Source of the DNA: Sphingopyxis sp. 113P3
GTDB lineage: Bacteria; Pseudomonadota; Alphaproteobacteria; Sphingomonadales; Sphingomonadaceae
Assembly: GCF_001278035.1 (NCBI RefSeq)
Contig: NZ_CP009452.1
Coordinates: 1,087,501 to 1,151,500, forward strand
DNA: 64,000 nt
Reading direction: 5' to 3'
The notes under the pieces: model-generated
Databases searched by the model: none
The model's input: the letters and a program-made list of their open reading frames with translations, nothing else
Told to the model about the DNA's origin: nothing
Shown here: positions 51,770 to 60,203 of the stretch, in pieces
How the letters are laid out: the number at the start of each line of letters is the position of its first letter
Numbering within the stretch: the first letter of the stretch is position 1
Program-made: the position numbers and the translations under genes

Positions 51770-52130
51770 CAGCGAAAAATGGCGGTTGGAAGGTGAAAAC
51801 CATCGGTGCCTCCAGCACTGCCCAAAAACCCCATGGCTCCCCCGAGGCGGGGGTGGGCGGCGAGAACGACCGGAGAGGCCCGCGCAAGCGGGGGGCCGCA
51901 CCCGGAGGGGCGAAATGAAATGGAGCAGCTCGGCGAAGCCGGGCTTGCGGCGCGCCGTGGCGGGCCTAGCAGGGAGCGCCGACCAGACCCGCATCGAGGG
52001 AGGCACGAAAAATAAGCGCCGCCGCGCCAGCGGCGTCCGCTGGTGAGCGGGCGAAGCCCGCGCATCGCCGTGCGCGACGAAGCGGCCGAGCCCGCGAGGG
52101 ATCGACCGCTCGGCTTTGGTCGCTGCTGGA

Positions 52131-52994
52131 TCATGGCTGACGGGCGTGCATCCAGTCGGCCGCTGCCTGCGCCTTGCTCGCCGCGGTGAAGATCGCCCGC
52201 GGCTCGTCCTTGAGCAGTTGCAGCCAAGAGGCGATATAGGCCGCGTGATCGGGTCGCGGTTCGTGCGCGATCCCAAGATCGGCGAGCAGGAACGATGCGG
52301 TCAGTTCGGCGGTCGCTTCCTCCATGGCGAGCGCGTGCCTGGTCCACTTGGCGCTGAAATCCCGGTCAAGCCGATGGGCTGCGCCACTGGCATGAGCTGC
52401 CTCGTGAATATGGGTGGCGTAGAAGCCGTGGGCATCGTGGAAGGCGCTGAAATCCGGCATGTGAATGCGGTCTTCGGCGATATGATAATAGGCGCTGGCC
52501 GAGCCGTAGACAGTATCGATGCCGAGCGCGGCGATGAAGGCTTCGGCGGCGGCGAGGCGTTCGCTCTCAGGCAGGTCCGGCGCCGGTTCGGGCGCGTAGC
52601 CATCGACCTGATCGGCGTTGAACAGGCTGAACGCCTTGGCGAAAAGCCGTCGATGGTCGTCATCGCCGCCGGCGTCGTCACCCTTCGCGCGAAACTCCTT
52701 CCAGAGGACGCCGAGGCTGGCGTGCTCGCCCTTGCGGACCTGCGCGCCGAGCGCCTGCCACTGGCGATAGGTGCCCCAGACCCCGCTCGCGTAGCCGCTG
52801 CCATAGGCGGCCGCCCAGAGCGAGATCGTATTTATGCCGCGATAGGGCTTGCCGCTGGCGACGTTGGTCGGGCGGGTGACGTCGGCGCCAAAATGATGCC
52901 ACGGCATGCGCCAGGTGCCGGTGCCGGCTTCGATGGCGTCGACGATCGCTTGCGTGACGCGAGCGTAGACGTCTGAGCGTGGTGAGGCTGACAT
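52131..52994 (-). CDS. ArdC-like antirestriction protein with zincin domain (intact copy)
   Basis: The protein has 287 residues from ATG 52994. The N-terminal ssDNA-binding ArdC domain (residues 5-120, including WRMPWH and GKPYRGINTISLW) is followed by a zincin-like metallopeptidase region with HEAAH (197-201) and a distal Glu segment MEEATAEL. ArdC proteins protect incoming single-stranded conjugative DNA from host nucleases. It lies inside the RIT-element boundaries but differs clearly in sequence from the split ArdC, so it is not a duplication of it. The 243 bp to its left (51888-52130) hold no other gene. Confidence 0.88.
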   Translation of the reverse strand: MSASPRSDVYARVTQAIVDAIEAGTGTWRMPWHHFGADVTRPTNVASGKPYRGINTISLWAAAYGSGYASGVWGTYRQWQALGAQVRKGEHASLGVLWKEFRAKGDDAGGDDDHRRLFAKAFSLFNADQVDGYAPEPAPDLPESERLAAAEAFIAALGIDTVYGSASAYYHIAEDRIHMPDFSAFHDAHGFYATHIHEAAHASGAAHRLDRDFSAKWTRHALAMEEATAELTASFLLADLGIAHEPRPDHAAYIASWLQLLKDEPRAIFTAASKAQAAADWMHARQP

Positions 52995-53163
52995 GATATG
53001 TTCTCCGTTCTCGCGCCGGGGACCATCCCCGGCGGCGGAGGCCCGTTCGCGCCGGGCACAGGGGGGCTCGCGCACCCGTCAGGGCCGCAGCGAAGCGAAG
53101 GACGGCGAAGCCGTTGCGCGGGCGCGCCGACCGGCGCAGGACTCCGCCAACAGCCGGGGTGGT

Positions 53164-55326
53164 CTACGGCGCGGGAGGGTCGATCCCGGCAATCACCGCG
53201 GTCAGGCGATCAAGCTCGCGCTGGAGCGCCTGACGCTGGAGGTCGGAGATGCGCCGTTCGCGTAAGTGCGCCCGGGCATCGGCCGCCGCACGTTCCCAGG
53301 CCGGTCTGTGGCGGGCGGTGATGCAGGCGTTGGGACAGCGGGTCGGTTCGCACAGGGCGGTAAGCGGCTGCGCGGGATCGGGGGTCGTCACGCGCTTGAG
53401 GCAGAGCGCGGTCGCGGGATCGAAGAAGCAATCCGCGAGCGGGCCGACATGGAAGGTGCGCGCGACGCTGGCGAGCATGACGCGCAGGCGGGCGCGATCG
53501 GCGATCATGGCGGGCAATGGCCCGAGCGTGACGGCGGCATCGTCGAGCGTCCGCGCGATGCGCGGACCCGCCGGACCGCCGAGCGATGCGCCGCCCTGCC
53601 GCCGGTCGAAATAGTCCAGCAGATCGTCAATCTGACCGAGCCGACGCTGCGCCTCGACCTCGGCGCGAAACCCCGATGCGCTGGTCCCGGCATAGCCTTC
53701 GAACGCGGCGACCGAGGCGTGCTTGTACTGGATCATGCCGGCGATGGTGCCGAACGGACGGTTGGCGATGTGCCACGCGATGGTGCGCCGGAACTGCCTC
53801 GTCGTGATGCGCCATGGGTTGCCATCGGGACCGGGCGGGATGACCGGCTCATCGGAGCTGCCGAAGGCGGTGTTGAGGTGATCGCGGAAGGTGTTGAGCT
53901 GGCGCACCACCTCACTCGACAGATGCGTCTTGCTGACAGCGCGGGGACGAAGCACCGGCCAGAGCGTATCGCTGCCGCTGGCGCGCGCCGCTCCTGCCGA
54001 CAGACGTTCGAGCACCGCGATCGCGTCTGCGACCGGTTCGATCGTCACCCAGCTCGCCGCCTCGCCCGCGGCGGCGCGGCGCTTGTAGATGGTCGATCGG
54101 ATGCGATGCCGTTCGATCAGGCCGTCCTCGCTGCGCGCGATCGAGAGACATCCGCGCCGCATCGCCTGCACCTCGCAGTCGCGCATGCCGGTCAGATAGG
54201 CGCACACGATATAGGCGGCGGCCTGGAGCATCCGTTCCTCGTGTGCGAGAGTCTTCGCGTCGAAGCGCTCGCGCCATGGCCGACCGCTATCGGGATCGAT
54301 CGAGATCGGCGTGTCCATGCCGCCGACCTCCACCCCCAGCTCGGCCGCCACTGCATCGATCAACCTCGCTTCGCCGCCGGTCAGCATGAGATGCGCTCCG
54401 GGCTCGGCCTGCGCGTCGATCCCGGCATGGAGATGCAGGAGATGGGCGTTGATCGGTGGGGTCACGGTGCCGGTGCCCGGATCGACGCGCAGCTTGCCGT
54501 TATGAGCGGTGGCCCAGATCGGTGCGCCGCGCCCCTCGCGGCGTCGGCGATCGAAATAGGCCTTCAGGCGGGTGCGGCGACGTTGCCGGCGATCAGCGTC
54601 CGAAAGGCCGGCGTCGGCGGTGACAAGGCGGTCCCGGCGCGCTTCGAGCCGATCAAGCTCGCGGCGGGCGGCGAGAATATCGTCAGCGAACATGGTGACG
54701 TAGCGCAACGACCAGGCGAGCAGCGCGGCGATGACCTCTTCCGGGAAGCGCGGCGTGCGGTTCTCCCGGACATGGCGGTAGCCCGCAACGCGGGCGGGCG
54801 CCTGTCCGGCCCAGGGCTCGAATGCAAGGCCTGCGCCAGCGAGGTGGTCACGATAGTAATAGAGATCGGAGACCACTTCGAGGAGGTGACCGACGATGAC
54901 GGGTCGTCGGGCAGGATCGTCACGAAGATGACGGGCATAGGCATCGACCAATGGCTGATCGATACAGGAAACGTCGAGCCGTCCGAGCCGCTCACGGGCG
55001 AAGGCGAAGAACCGGCGAGCACGGTTGAATACCTGGCGGATACAGGCGGGTGGTAACTTCGTTCGATAGCCGGGAAGATCGACGTTGAGGCGCGCGTAGA
55101 GATAGGCACGCATCGCTGCCTGGACATCGGCATGTTCAAGCACGTCGAAATGCACGGTGACGTGGCAGCGCCGGGCGTTCTCGCGGAAGACGGCGGGACC
55201 AAGATCCCAGCTTGGGTCGCCAACGCGCGATAGCTCCTCACGGATATGGCCTTCCTTGAGCGGCGCGCTCGCCAGCACGGGGCGATCGTCGAAGGCGGGC
55301 GCCTGGGCATGGGCGGGCATGGTCAT
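53164..55326 (-). CDS. RIT tyrosine recombinase 3 (RitC-like)
   Basis: The protein has 720 residues from ATG 55326, overlapping the second recombinase stop (ATGA). The C-terminal catalytic region has GMRDCEVQAMRRG (first Arg region), TTRQFRRTIAWHIA and QYKHASVAAFEGYAG (catalytic Tyr region), then a Cys-containing tail (CEPTRCPNACI). This is the large third recombinase of RIT trios. Confidence 0.87.
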   Translation of the reverse strand: MTMPAHAQAPAFDDRPVLASAPLKEGHIREELSRVGDPSWDLGPAVFRENARRCHVTVHFDVLEHADVQAAMRAYLYARLNVDLPGYRTKLPPACIRQVFNRARRFFAFARERLGRLDVSCIDQPLVDAYARHLRDDPARRPVIVGHLLEVVSDLYYYRDHLAGAGLAFEPWAGQAPARVAGYRHVRENRTPRFPEEVIAALLAWSLRYVTMFADDILAARRELDRLEARRDRLVTADAGLSDADRRQRRRTRLKAYFDRRRREGRGAPIWATAHNGKLRVDPGTGTVTPPINAHLLHLHAGIDAQAEPGAHLMLTGGEARLIDAVAAELGVEVGGMDTPISIDPDSGRPWRERFDAKTLAHEERMLQAAAYIVCAYLTGMRDCEVQAMRRGCLSIARSEDGLIERHRIRSTIYKRRAAAGEAASWVTIEPVADAIAVLERLSAGAARASGSDTLWPVLRPRAVSKTHLSSEVVRQLNTFRDHLNTAFGSSDEPVIPPGPDGNPWRITTRQFRRTIAWHIANRPFGTIAGMIQYKHASVAAFEGYAGTSASGFRAEVEAQRRLGQIDDLLDYFDRRQGGASLGGPAGPRIARTLDDAAVTLGPLPAMIADRARLRVMLASVARTFHVGPLADCFFDPATALCLKRVTTPDPAQPLTALCEPTRCPNACITARHRPAWERAAADARAHLRERRISDLQRQALQRELDRLTAVIAGIDPPAP

Positions 55327-57110
55327 GCGCGGACCTCCGGCGGCAGATAAAGCCGCTCGCTCTCCATCTGCCGGCGCGCATCGGCGATGACGGCATCGGT
55401 GAAGGCCGGCACGATCTGGGCTGTGATGCGAGCATGGACGCGGCCGAACTTGGCTGCCCAATCGGTCGCGGGCAGGCTCAGCCGCTGCTCTTCGACGAAT
55501 GCGAGGAAGGCGAGGATCGCGGGGAGCTTGCGCACGGTTATGACGGCGTTGGGACAATCAAGGCAGCCCCAGAAGGGCTGCGCGCAGGGTGATCCGGCCT
55601 CGGCGAAGGGACTGTTGTGGAAGCCAGCGCAGGCGGCGAGCCAGACATCCTGTTCGCCGTCGAGCAACGGACTCACGGTATCGGGCGGCATCAGCGGCGC
55701 GGCCTGTTCGGGTGCTTCGCGCAGCGCCTGCTCGGCGGTGGGCGGAAGCACGGTCGGCATCGCGGCGGCGACCGCCGCGCGAAACGCATCGGCGACGGCC
55801 GTCTCGTGCAGGGGCCGGAGCGACGGCAGATCGGCATAGTGGCGCGCCGCCACCTCGCGCGAGTGGCCGACCGCGAAGCGCGTCATATGCCCCTCGGTCT
55901 TGGTGTACCACAGCGCCTTGTGGGTCTTGCGGAGCCGCGAAAGCAGCAGGTGGAGGGGCTTGCCGTCGTCATCGACAACATCGTGCCGAGCTACCCAGGC
56001 ATCGATCCGTTCCGTCGGGTGGCGGATACCTGCCCGCAGGCCGCCAGCGTTGTGATAAACCCAAAGACGATCATCGTTCAGATGCTTGCGGGTAGTCGCC
56101 GTGACCTCGATCAGGCGGCGGATAAGACCGCCGGGCGTGCCGCTACCGCCATCGCGGACCCGCATGCCCTTGTGCTCGGCGCCGCGGGCGCGGCGCTTCA
56201 GATAGCGCAGCTCCACCGTGCCGGCATGCGGGTTGGCGAGACAATCTATGGTCAGGGCCTTCAAGCACTCGGGCTCGAGGCCGGTATCGAGCGTGAGCAG
56301 CACGAGCAGTGCCGGCAGGTCGCTCGCGAGCAGATGGTGCCGGCCATGCAGGTCATCGACCAGTGTGCTGATCGGCAGGCCGCGCCGCAAGCGCATGAAA
56401 TAGAGGCTCTTCAGCGCCGGATGGTCTGCAACGATGAAGCCCTGCCGCGCGATGATCGCTTCGACATCGGCGCGCGCCCTGGCGATGACCGGGTCGCCTT
56501 CATCGGTGCGGTCGTCGGCGCCGAGACGGCGGAACATCGCTTCGACATCGGTCCTCGCGGCGTCGCGCAACGCGCGGGCGACGAAGGGGCTATAAGCATC
56601 GCGCGGGGTCGAGCGGCCCGCCGATGTGGCCAGCGTGTAGCGCAGCCGCTCATGCAGGTCGGGCGCGATCCGATCGGGCCGGTCTGCATCGATCGCGCGC
56701 AATGTGTTGACGATCTTGCCGACCGATATGTGCCGATGGATCGCGCCCATCCCGCGCTGTTCGAGCGCGGAGGCGAACCCATCGATATGGACTGCGCGCA
56801 GGTCGCTGACGCCGGTTACCTCCGGTGCACCATCGCCAAGCCAGGCGAAGAAGTGACGATAGACCTGCACATACTGCTTGATGACGCTGGCCACACCGAT
56901 GGGGCCGCCGAGCGCTGCTGATCGACGCAGTGCGCCGGCGAAGGCGATAGCGAGCGGGCGAGGATCAAGCCCGGTCATATCGATCAGGACCGTTCCGCCA
57001 TGCCGCGCCTCGATGGTGAACTTGAGGCCGAGCACGGGATCGGGCTGCACGGGCTCCGGCGTGATAGGCGAGAAGGCAACGGGCCTGCCCTTGCGGGGAC
57101 GCCCGCTCAT
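55323..57110 (-). CDS. RIT tyrosine recombinase 2 (RitB-like)
   Basis: The protein has 595 residues from ATG 57110, overlapping the first recombinase stop (ATGA). The catalytic region includes LTLDTGLEPECLKALTIDCL, SRLRKTHKALWY and VGHSREVAARHYADL (Tyr). The C-terminus has a zinc-ribbon-like Cys cluster (GCLDCPNAVI). It is the middle gene of the trio. The frame is open further upstream inside the first recombinase gene but is not used there. Confidence 0.87.
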   Translation of the reverse strand: MSGRPRKGRPVAFSPITPEPVQPDPVLGLKFTIEARHGGTVLIDMTGLDPRPLAIAFAGALRRSAALGGPIGVASVIKQYVQVYRHFFAWLGDGAPEVTGVSDLRAVHIDGFASALEQRGMGAIHRHISVGKIVNTLRAIDADRPDRIAPDLHERLRYTLATSAGRSTPRDAYSPFVARALRDAARTDVEAMFRRLGADDRTDEGDPVIARARADVEAIIARQGFIVADHPALKSLYFMRLRRGLPISTLVDDLHGRHHLLASDLPALLVLLTLDTGLEPECLKALTIDCLANPHAGTVELRYLKRRARGAEHKGMRVRDGGSGTPGGLIRRLIEVTATTRKHLNDDRLWVYHNAGGLRAGIRHPTERIDAWVARHDVVDDDGKPLHLLLSRLRKTHKALWYTKTEGHMTRFAVGHSREVAARHYADLPSLRPLHETAVADAFRAAVAAAMPTVLPPTAEQALREAPEQAAPLMPPDTVSPLLDGEQDVWLAACAGFHNSPFAEAGSPCAQPFWGCLDCPNAVITVRKLPAILAFLAFVEEQRLSLPATDWAAKFGRVHARITAQIVPAFTDAVIADARRQMESERLYLPPEVRA

Positions 57111-58456
57111 ATGCCCTGCGGTCCCGGCAACAGCGCGAGCAGCTCCTCGACCGCCGCATCCACCGTATCGGCGCGGGTCGCGATATGATCGAGATAGATA
57201 TAGGTGGTGGTGAGGCTCGCATGGCCGAGCAGGCGTTGCACCTGTTGCAGCGGGTCGCCAAGGATCAGCCGGTAGCTCTCCACCGGCCCCGCCGGCAATG
57301 CGGCTTCGCGCAGCCGCTGCTGGATCAGCAAGGCGAGCATATGGACCGCGAATGTGTGGCGAAGCTGGTGCGGGCTGATCGACAGCGGGAAGCCGTTCTC
57401 CTCGCACCGCTTGCAGGCGCGGGTGAAGATCACCTCCCACGAGTTGGGGCGGACAGGCTGCCCGACCTCGGTCAGCCACAGCGCCGCCGGCTCGCGGGGC
57501 GGTCCATCCTCGTCGTACAGGATAAGGCGGCATCGTTCCTCCGGAGTGCAGACATCGCGCATGCGGTCGAGACCGGCGCGGGTGACAGGGATCGGTCGCT
57601 CGAAACTGGCCGCGCCATCGCGCGCGGCGAACTTGGCCACGCCCGCTGCGCGCTCGACGGCGACATAGGCGGCGATCTGACGAAGCAGCCGGCGTGGGAC
57701 CAGAACGCTGCGTCCCCGGTCGCCCTTGGTGAGCGGCGGCGGGAGAGGCAGCCAAAGTTGTTGGGCATCACCGTCCGCGCGGTCGATCGCCGCGAGCTCG
57801 ACGGTGAGCAAGCCCGACGCCTCTTCGAGGCGCAGGCCGGTGGTGACGAGAAGATCCGCGAACAGCGCGTTGCGCAGCCCATTACGGTCGCGAGCGCCGG
57901 GGCGCTCCGTGCCGTCAGGGGTGAGCCCGCGCAGGCCGACCTCGCGGAAAATGCGGTAGTCGTCCATCGTGACGAACCGGACATCCGATCGCCTGGCGAC
58001 ACGTTCATAGGCATCGTTGCGCGCCGCGATCATGCCGCGACGGCCACCTTGCGCCGGTCGCCACACGGCGCGGCGGCTGAACGGCGCGTCGGCGATCAAC
58101 CCTTGCTGCTCGCCCCAACGGTAAAGGCGATCGAGGCTGGCGACGGCGCGGTTCCAGCTTGCCGCCGTTATCCGGTGATCGGCATCGTCGCGGCGTCGCT
58201 CACGATGATAGGCGTCGACATCGTCGCGGGTCGCAGCCCACACGGTCTTGCCGCAGGCATCGAGAAAACGAAGCCAGACTACGACATCATAGGCGTAGGC
58301 GCGAAGCGAGTGCCGCGAGCGGACGCCCGACAGCGGCAGGTCGAGAAAGAAGCGATCCAGATCGGGATCGTAGAGCGCGTCGTCGCGCTGGATCAGCGGC
58401 ACATGCGCATCGAGGCCCCTGGCCTCGCGACGCTCGCAAACAGTAATGATCGACAC
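57107..58456 (-). CDS. RIT tyrosine recombinase 1 (RitA-like)
   Basis: The 449-residue phage-integrase-family protein has a SAM-like core-binding domain (SLRAYAYDVVVWLRFL) and all catalytic landmarks: TTGLRLEEASGL (Arg), PHQLRHTFAVHML (His-Arg) and LLGHASLTTTYIYLDH (His, Tyr). It is first in the overlapping trio, and its product should pair at the element ends. The start ATG 58456 is 195 bp from the right end. Confidence 0.93.
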   Translation of the reverse strand: MSIITVCERREARGLDAHVPLIQRDDALYDPDLDRFFLDLPLSGVRSRHSLRAYAYDVVVWLRFLDACGKTVWAATRDDVDAYHRERRRDDADHRITAASWNRAVASLDRLYRWGEQQGLIADAPFSRRAVWRPAQGGRRGMIAARNDAYERVARRSDVRFVTMDDYRIFREVGLRGLTPDGTERPGARDRNGLRNALFADLLVTTGLRLEEASGLLTVELAAIDRADGDAQQLWLPLPPPLTKGDRGRSVLVPRRLLRQIAAYVAVERAAGVAKFAARDGAASFERPIPVTRAGLDRMRDVCTPEERCRLILYDEDGPPREPAALWLTEVGQPVRPNSWEVIFTRACKRCEENGFPLSISPHQLRHTFAVHMLALLIQQRLREAALPAGPVESYRLILGDPLQQVQRLLGHASLTTTYIYLDHIATRADTVDAAVEELLALLPGPQGI

Positions 58457-58531
58457 CGGCGCGAAGCCCTCCCCCCGGACCCCCCACCCGGAAGCTGACC
58501 TTCACACCGATGCGCGCTATGGCCCGGCAGC

Positions 58532-58583
58532 AATCAGGCTGGCCTCCGCCAGCTCTTGGGTCAGCGCTACGGCCAGCCTGATT
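58532..58583. repeat. Subterminal hairpin at the right end of the RIT element
   Basis: AATCAGGCTGGCC (58532-58544) and GGCCAGCCTGATT (58571-58583) are perfect 13-bp inverted arms around a 26-base loop, between the right terminal repeat and the first recombinase gene. They may be recombinase arm sites or a barrier against outside transcription. Confidence 0.6.
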
Positions 58584-58613
58584 ACTGCCTACCGTGGGCG
58601 TCCATCGCCGACC

Positions 58614-59390
58614 TTACTGCAATGTTGCGGACGGCGCAGACTGTCCAGATAAGGCAATCAGCTCCTCGAAGGCGTATTTCTTCGAGCCGAAGCCGCCGGT
58701 GAGGTCACGGCCGAGCCGGGAGGCATGGCCGGTCGCGTGCCCCAACTCGTGCAGGGCCGTGCGGTGCCAGTTGATCGGCTCGAAATACGCTTGGGGCGGC
58801 GGCACCTGCACAAAGTCGTGCGCCGGCATATAGAAGGCGCGGTCGCCGCCGATGCGGAAGTCGATGCCGGTCGCCCGGATCAGGGTCTCCACCCGCGGTT
58901 CGATGAGGCCGGGCGGAGGCGGTGGAGCCACAATGGCGACATCTTCTGGCAGCCCGTCGCATTGCGCCGCGTTGAACACCGTGAAGCGCTTGAGGAACGG
59001 GATCGCGGCGGCTTCCTCGCCAGTCTCGCGGGCGCGGCGCTTCTCGTCCTCCGGCGTGAAACGATCGGCATAGACGACGGTGGCGCCGTGCTCGCCGCGG
59101 CGGACATTGCCGCCAAGCGACAGGGCCTGGCGGAAGGTGAGCCAGCTCTGGCCGGGAAAGCCGTGCTGGATCACCGCGCCCCAGAGGATCAGCACGTTGA
59201 TCCCCGAATAGTGCCGGCCGGTCGCGGCGTTTCTCGGCATGGCGAGGGGCGCCTTGACCGAGGCCGATCCCCAGGGCTGGACCCAGGGGAAGCGGCCCGC
59301 CTCCAGCTCGGCGATGATCTTGCTGGTGATGTCGTCGTAAAGGTTCGTCCGGCCGGAGCCGGCACGCCCGTTGCGGTCGTTCCTGAACAT
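58614..59390 (-). CDS. ArdC-like antirestriction protein, truncated by the RIT insertion
   Basis: The 258-residue product starts at ATG 59390. The ArdC ssDNA-binding domain (LYDDITSKIIAELEAGRFPW) and zincin motif HELGH (214-218) are present. Native sequence ends after EELIA (246); the last 12 residues come from the element end. The remaining C-terminus is at 51537-51752. The stump may still be made because its leader (59391-59479) and start are intact, but the downstream PAPS-reductase-like gene is now 7 kb away. Confidence 0.88.
   Translation of the reverse strand: MFRNDRNGRAGSGRTNLYDDITSKIIAELEAGRFPWVQPWGSASVKAPLAMPRNAATGRHYSGINVLILWGAVIQHGFPGQSWLTFRQALSLGGNVRRGEHGATVVYADRFTPEDEKRRARETGEEAAAIPFLKRFTVFNAAQCDGLPEDVAIVAPPPPPGLIEPRVETLIRATGIDFRIGGDRAFYMPAHDFVQVPPPQAYFEPINWHRTALHELGHATGHASRLGRDLTGGFGSKKYAFEELIALSGQSAPSATLQ
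58639..58651 (-). repeat. Right terminal inverted repeat of the RIT element
   Basis: TATCTGGACAGTC on the minus strand, one or two bases inside the ArdC homology breakpoint; mate of 51757-51769. Confidence 0.65.
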
Positions 59391-59479
59391 CGCGGTTCTC
59401 CGCGACGGGCGCCGGAGACCTCTTCTCCAGCCCTCAACCCGTCACGGAAACCCCGTCCGCACTCTCACTCTCCAGGGGG
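59391..59479 (-). repeat. Shared accessory-operon leader, copy C (split ArdC)
   Basis: It contains CGCGACGGGCG (59401-59411), CAACCCGTCACG (59435-59446) and CACTCTCACTCTCCAGGGGG (59460-59479), on the plus strand, in the same order and spacing as copy B before the ParB gene. Confidence 0.65.
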
Positions 59480-59483
59480 CGTT

Positions 59484-59550
59484 GCGGGGTTCTCCCCGCA
59501 GAAGGGGTCGGCCGAGACCCTGGCTCGGCCGCAGGGGAAGGCTTTCCCCT
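59484..59550. terminator. Three consecutive hairpins between divergent ardC and abiE
   Basis: Stems: GCGGGG/CCCCGC (59484-59489 and 59494-59499), GGCCGAG/CTCGGCC (59510-59516 and 59524-59530), and AGGGGAA/TTCCCCT (59533-59539 and 59544-59550). No long T-runs follow. They may insulate the ICE operon from the defence cargo. Confidence 0.45.
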
Positions 59551-59562
59551 ATCCGGGCTTCC

Positions 59563-59598
59563 TTGAAAACTGTCAGAAACTCGCGTATATTTCCGACA
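59563..59598 (+). promoter_or_regulatory. abiE promoter with overlapping palindromic operator
   Basis: TTGAAA (59563-59568) and TATATT (59586-59591) are spaced 17 bp, a good sigma-70 match. TGTCAGAAA (59571-59579) and TTTCCGACA (59590-59598) form an inverted repeat, 8 of 9 matching, across the spacer and -10. AbiE antitoxins bind inverted repeats in their own promoter, so this fits autorepression. Confidence 0.65.
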
Positions 59599-59609
59599 GG
59601 AGAAAGACG

Positions 59610-60203
59610 ATGACACGGCTGACCGAACAGATTCTGGCCCATGCGACGGGACTGCCCGAAGGCGTCCCCGTGTCCGCCAAGGGCCTGCTCCACCTCGGAA
59701 ACCGGGCGGCCGTGGATCAGGCATTGTCGCGCCTGTCGGAGCGTGGGCAGCTCATCCGCGCCGGTCGTGGCGTCTATCTGCGTCCCATCGCCAGCCGGTT
59801 CGGCACGCGCGCACCTTCGGTCGAGCAGGCTGTCGAGGCCCTTGCGACCCAAAAGGGGGAGATCATCGTCTCGAACGGCGCCGCCGCGGCGAACGCCCTT
59901 GGCTTGACGACGCAGGTGCCTGTCCGCTCGGTCTATCTGACCTCGGGGCGCAGCCGAAAGATGCACCTTGGCAAGCAGGTCGTGGAATTGCGGCACGCGC
60001 CGCGCTGGCAACTGGCCCTGGCCAACCGCCCGGCGGGGGAGGCCGTGCGGGCGCTGGCCTGGCTCGGCCCCGAAAGGGCGGAGGCCGCGCTCACGACATT
60101 GAAGCGGAAGATGCCGCCCGGCGTGTTCGGCGAACTGGTCGCCGCCGCGCCGCAGCTTCCGACGTGGCTCGCGCAGAGCGTGGGAAGGGTGGCGTATGGC
60201 TGA
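59610..60203 (+). CDS. abiEi: AbiEi-family antitoxin (DUF6088-like)
   Basis: The protein has 197 residues from ATG 59610, after an AGGAG site. The N-terminal winged helix (SAKGLLHLGNRAAVDQALSRLSERGQLIRAGRGVYLRP) and C-terminal domain are typical of AbiEi antitoxins, which repress the operon and neutralise the nucleotidyltransferase toxin. It overlaps the toxin start by 8 bp. Confidence 0.9.
   Translation: MTRLTEQILAHATGLPEGVPVSAKGLLHLGNRAAVDQALSRLSERGQLIRAGRGVYLRPIASRFGTRAPSVEQAVEALATQKGEIIVSNGAAAANALGLTTQVPVRSVYLTSGRSRKMHLGKQVVELRHAPRWQLALANRPAGEAVRALAWLGPERAEAALTTLKRKMPPGVFGELVAAAPQLPTWLAQSVGRVAYG

Larger units (their letters stand above)
51753..58652 (-). mobile_element. RIT (recombinase-in-trio) element with adjacent ArdC passenger
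   Basis: About 6.9 kb is inserted in an ArdC gene. The ends carry imperfect inverted repeats TATCCTGACAGTC (51757-51769) and TATCTGGACAGTC (58651-58639, read on the minus strand), 11 of 13 identical. Inside are three overlapping tyrosine recombinase genes and one complete ArdC gene. RIT elements are known from many bacteria as three coupled recombinase genes flanked by inverted repeats. Exact ends and any duplicated target bases cannot be fixed without an uninterrupted relative. Confidence 0.8.

Noticed and set aside
52131..59390. Two ArdC genes as a tandem duplication
   Set aside because: The intact and the split copy differ widely in sequence and length, so neither is a recent copy of the other.
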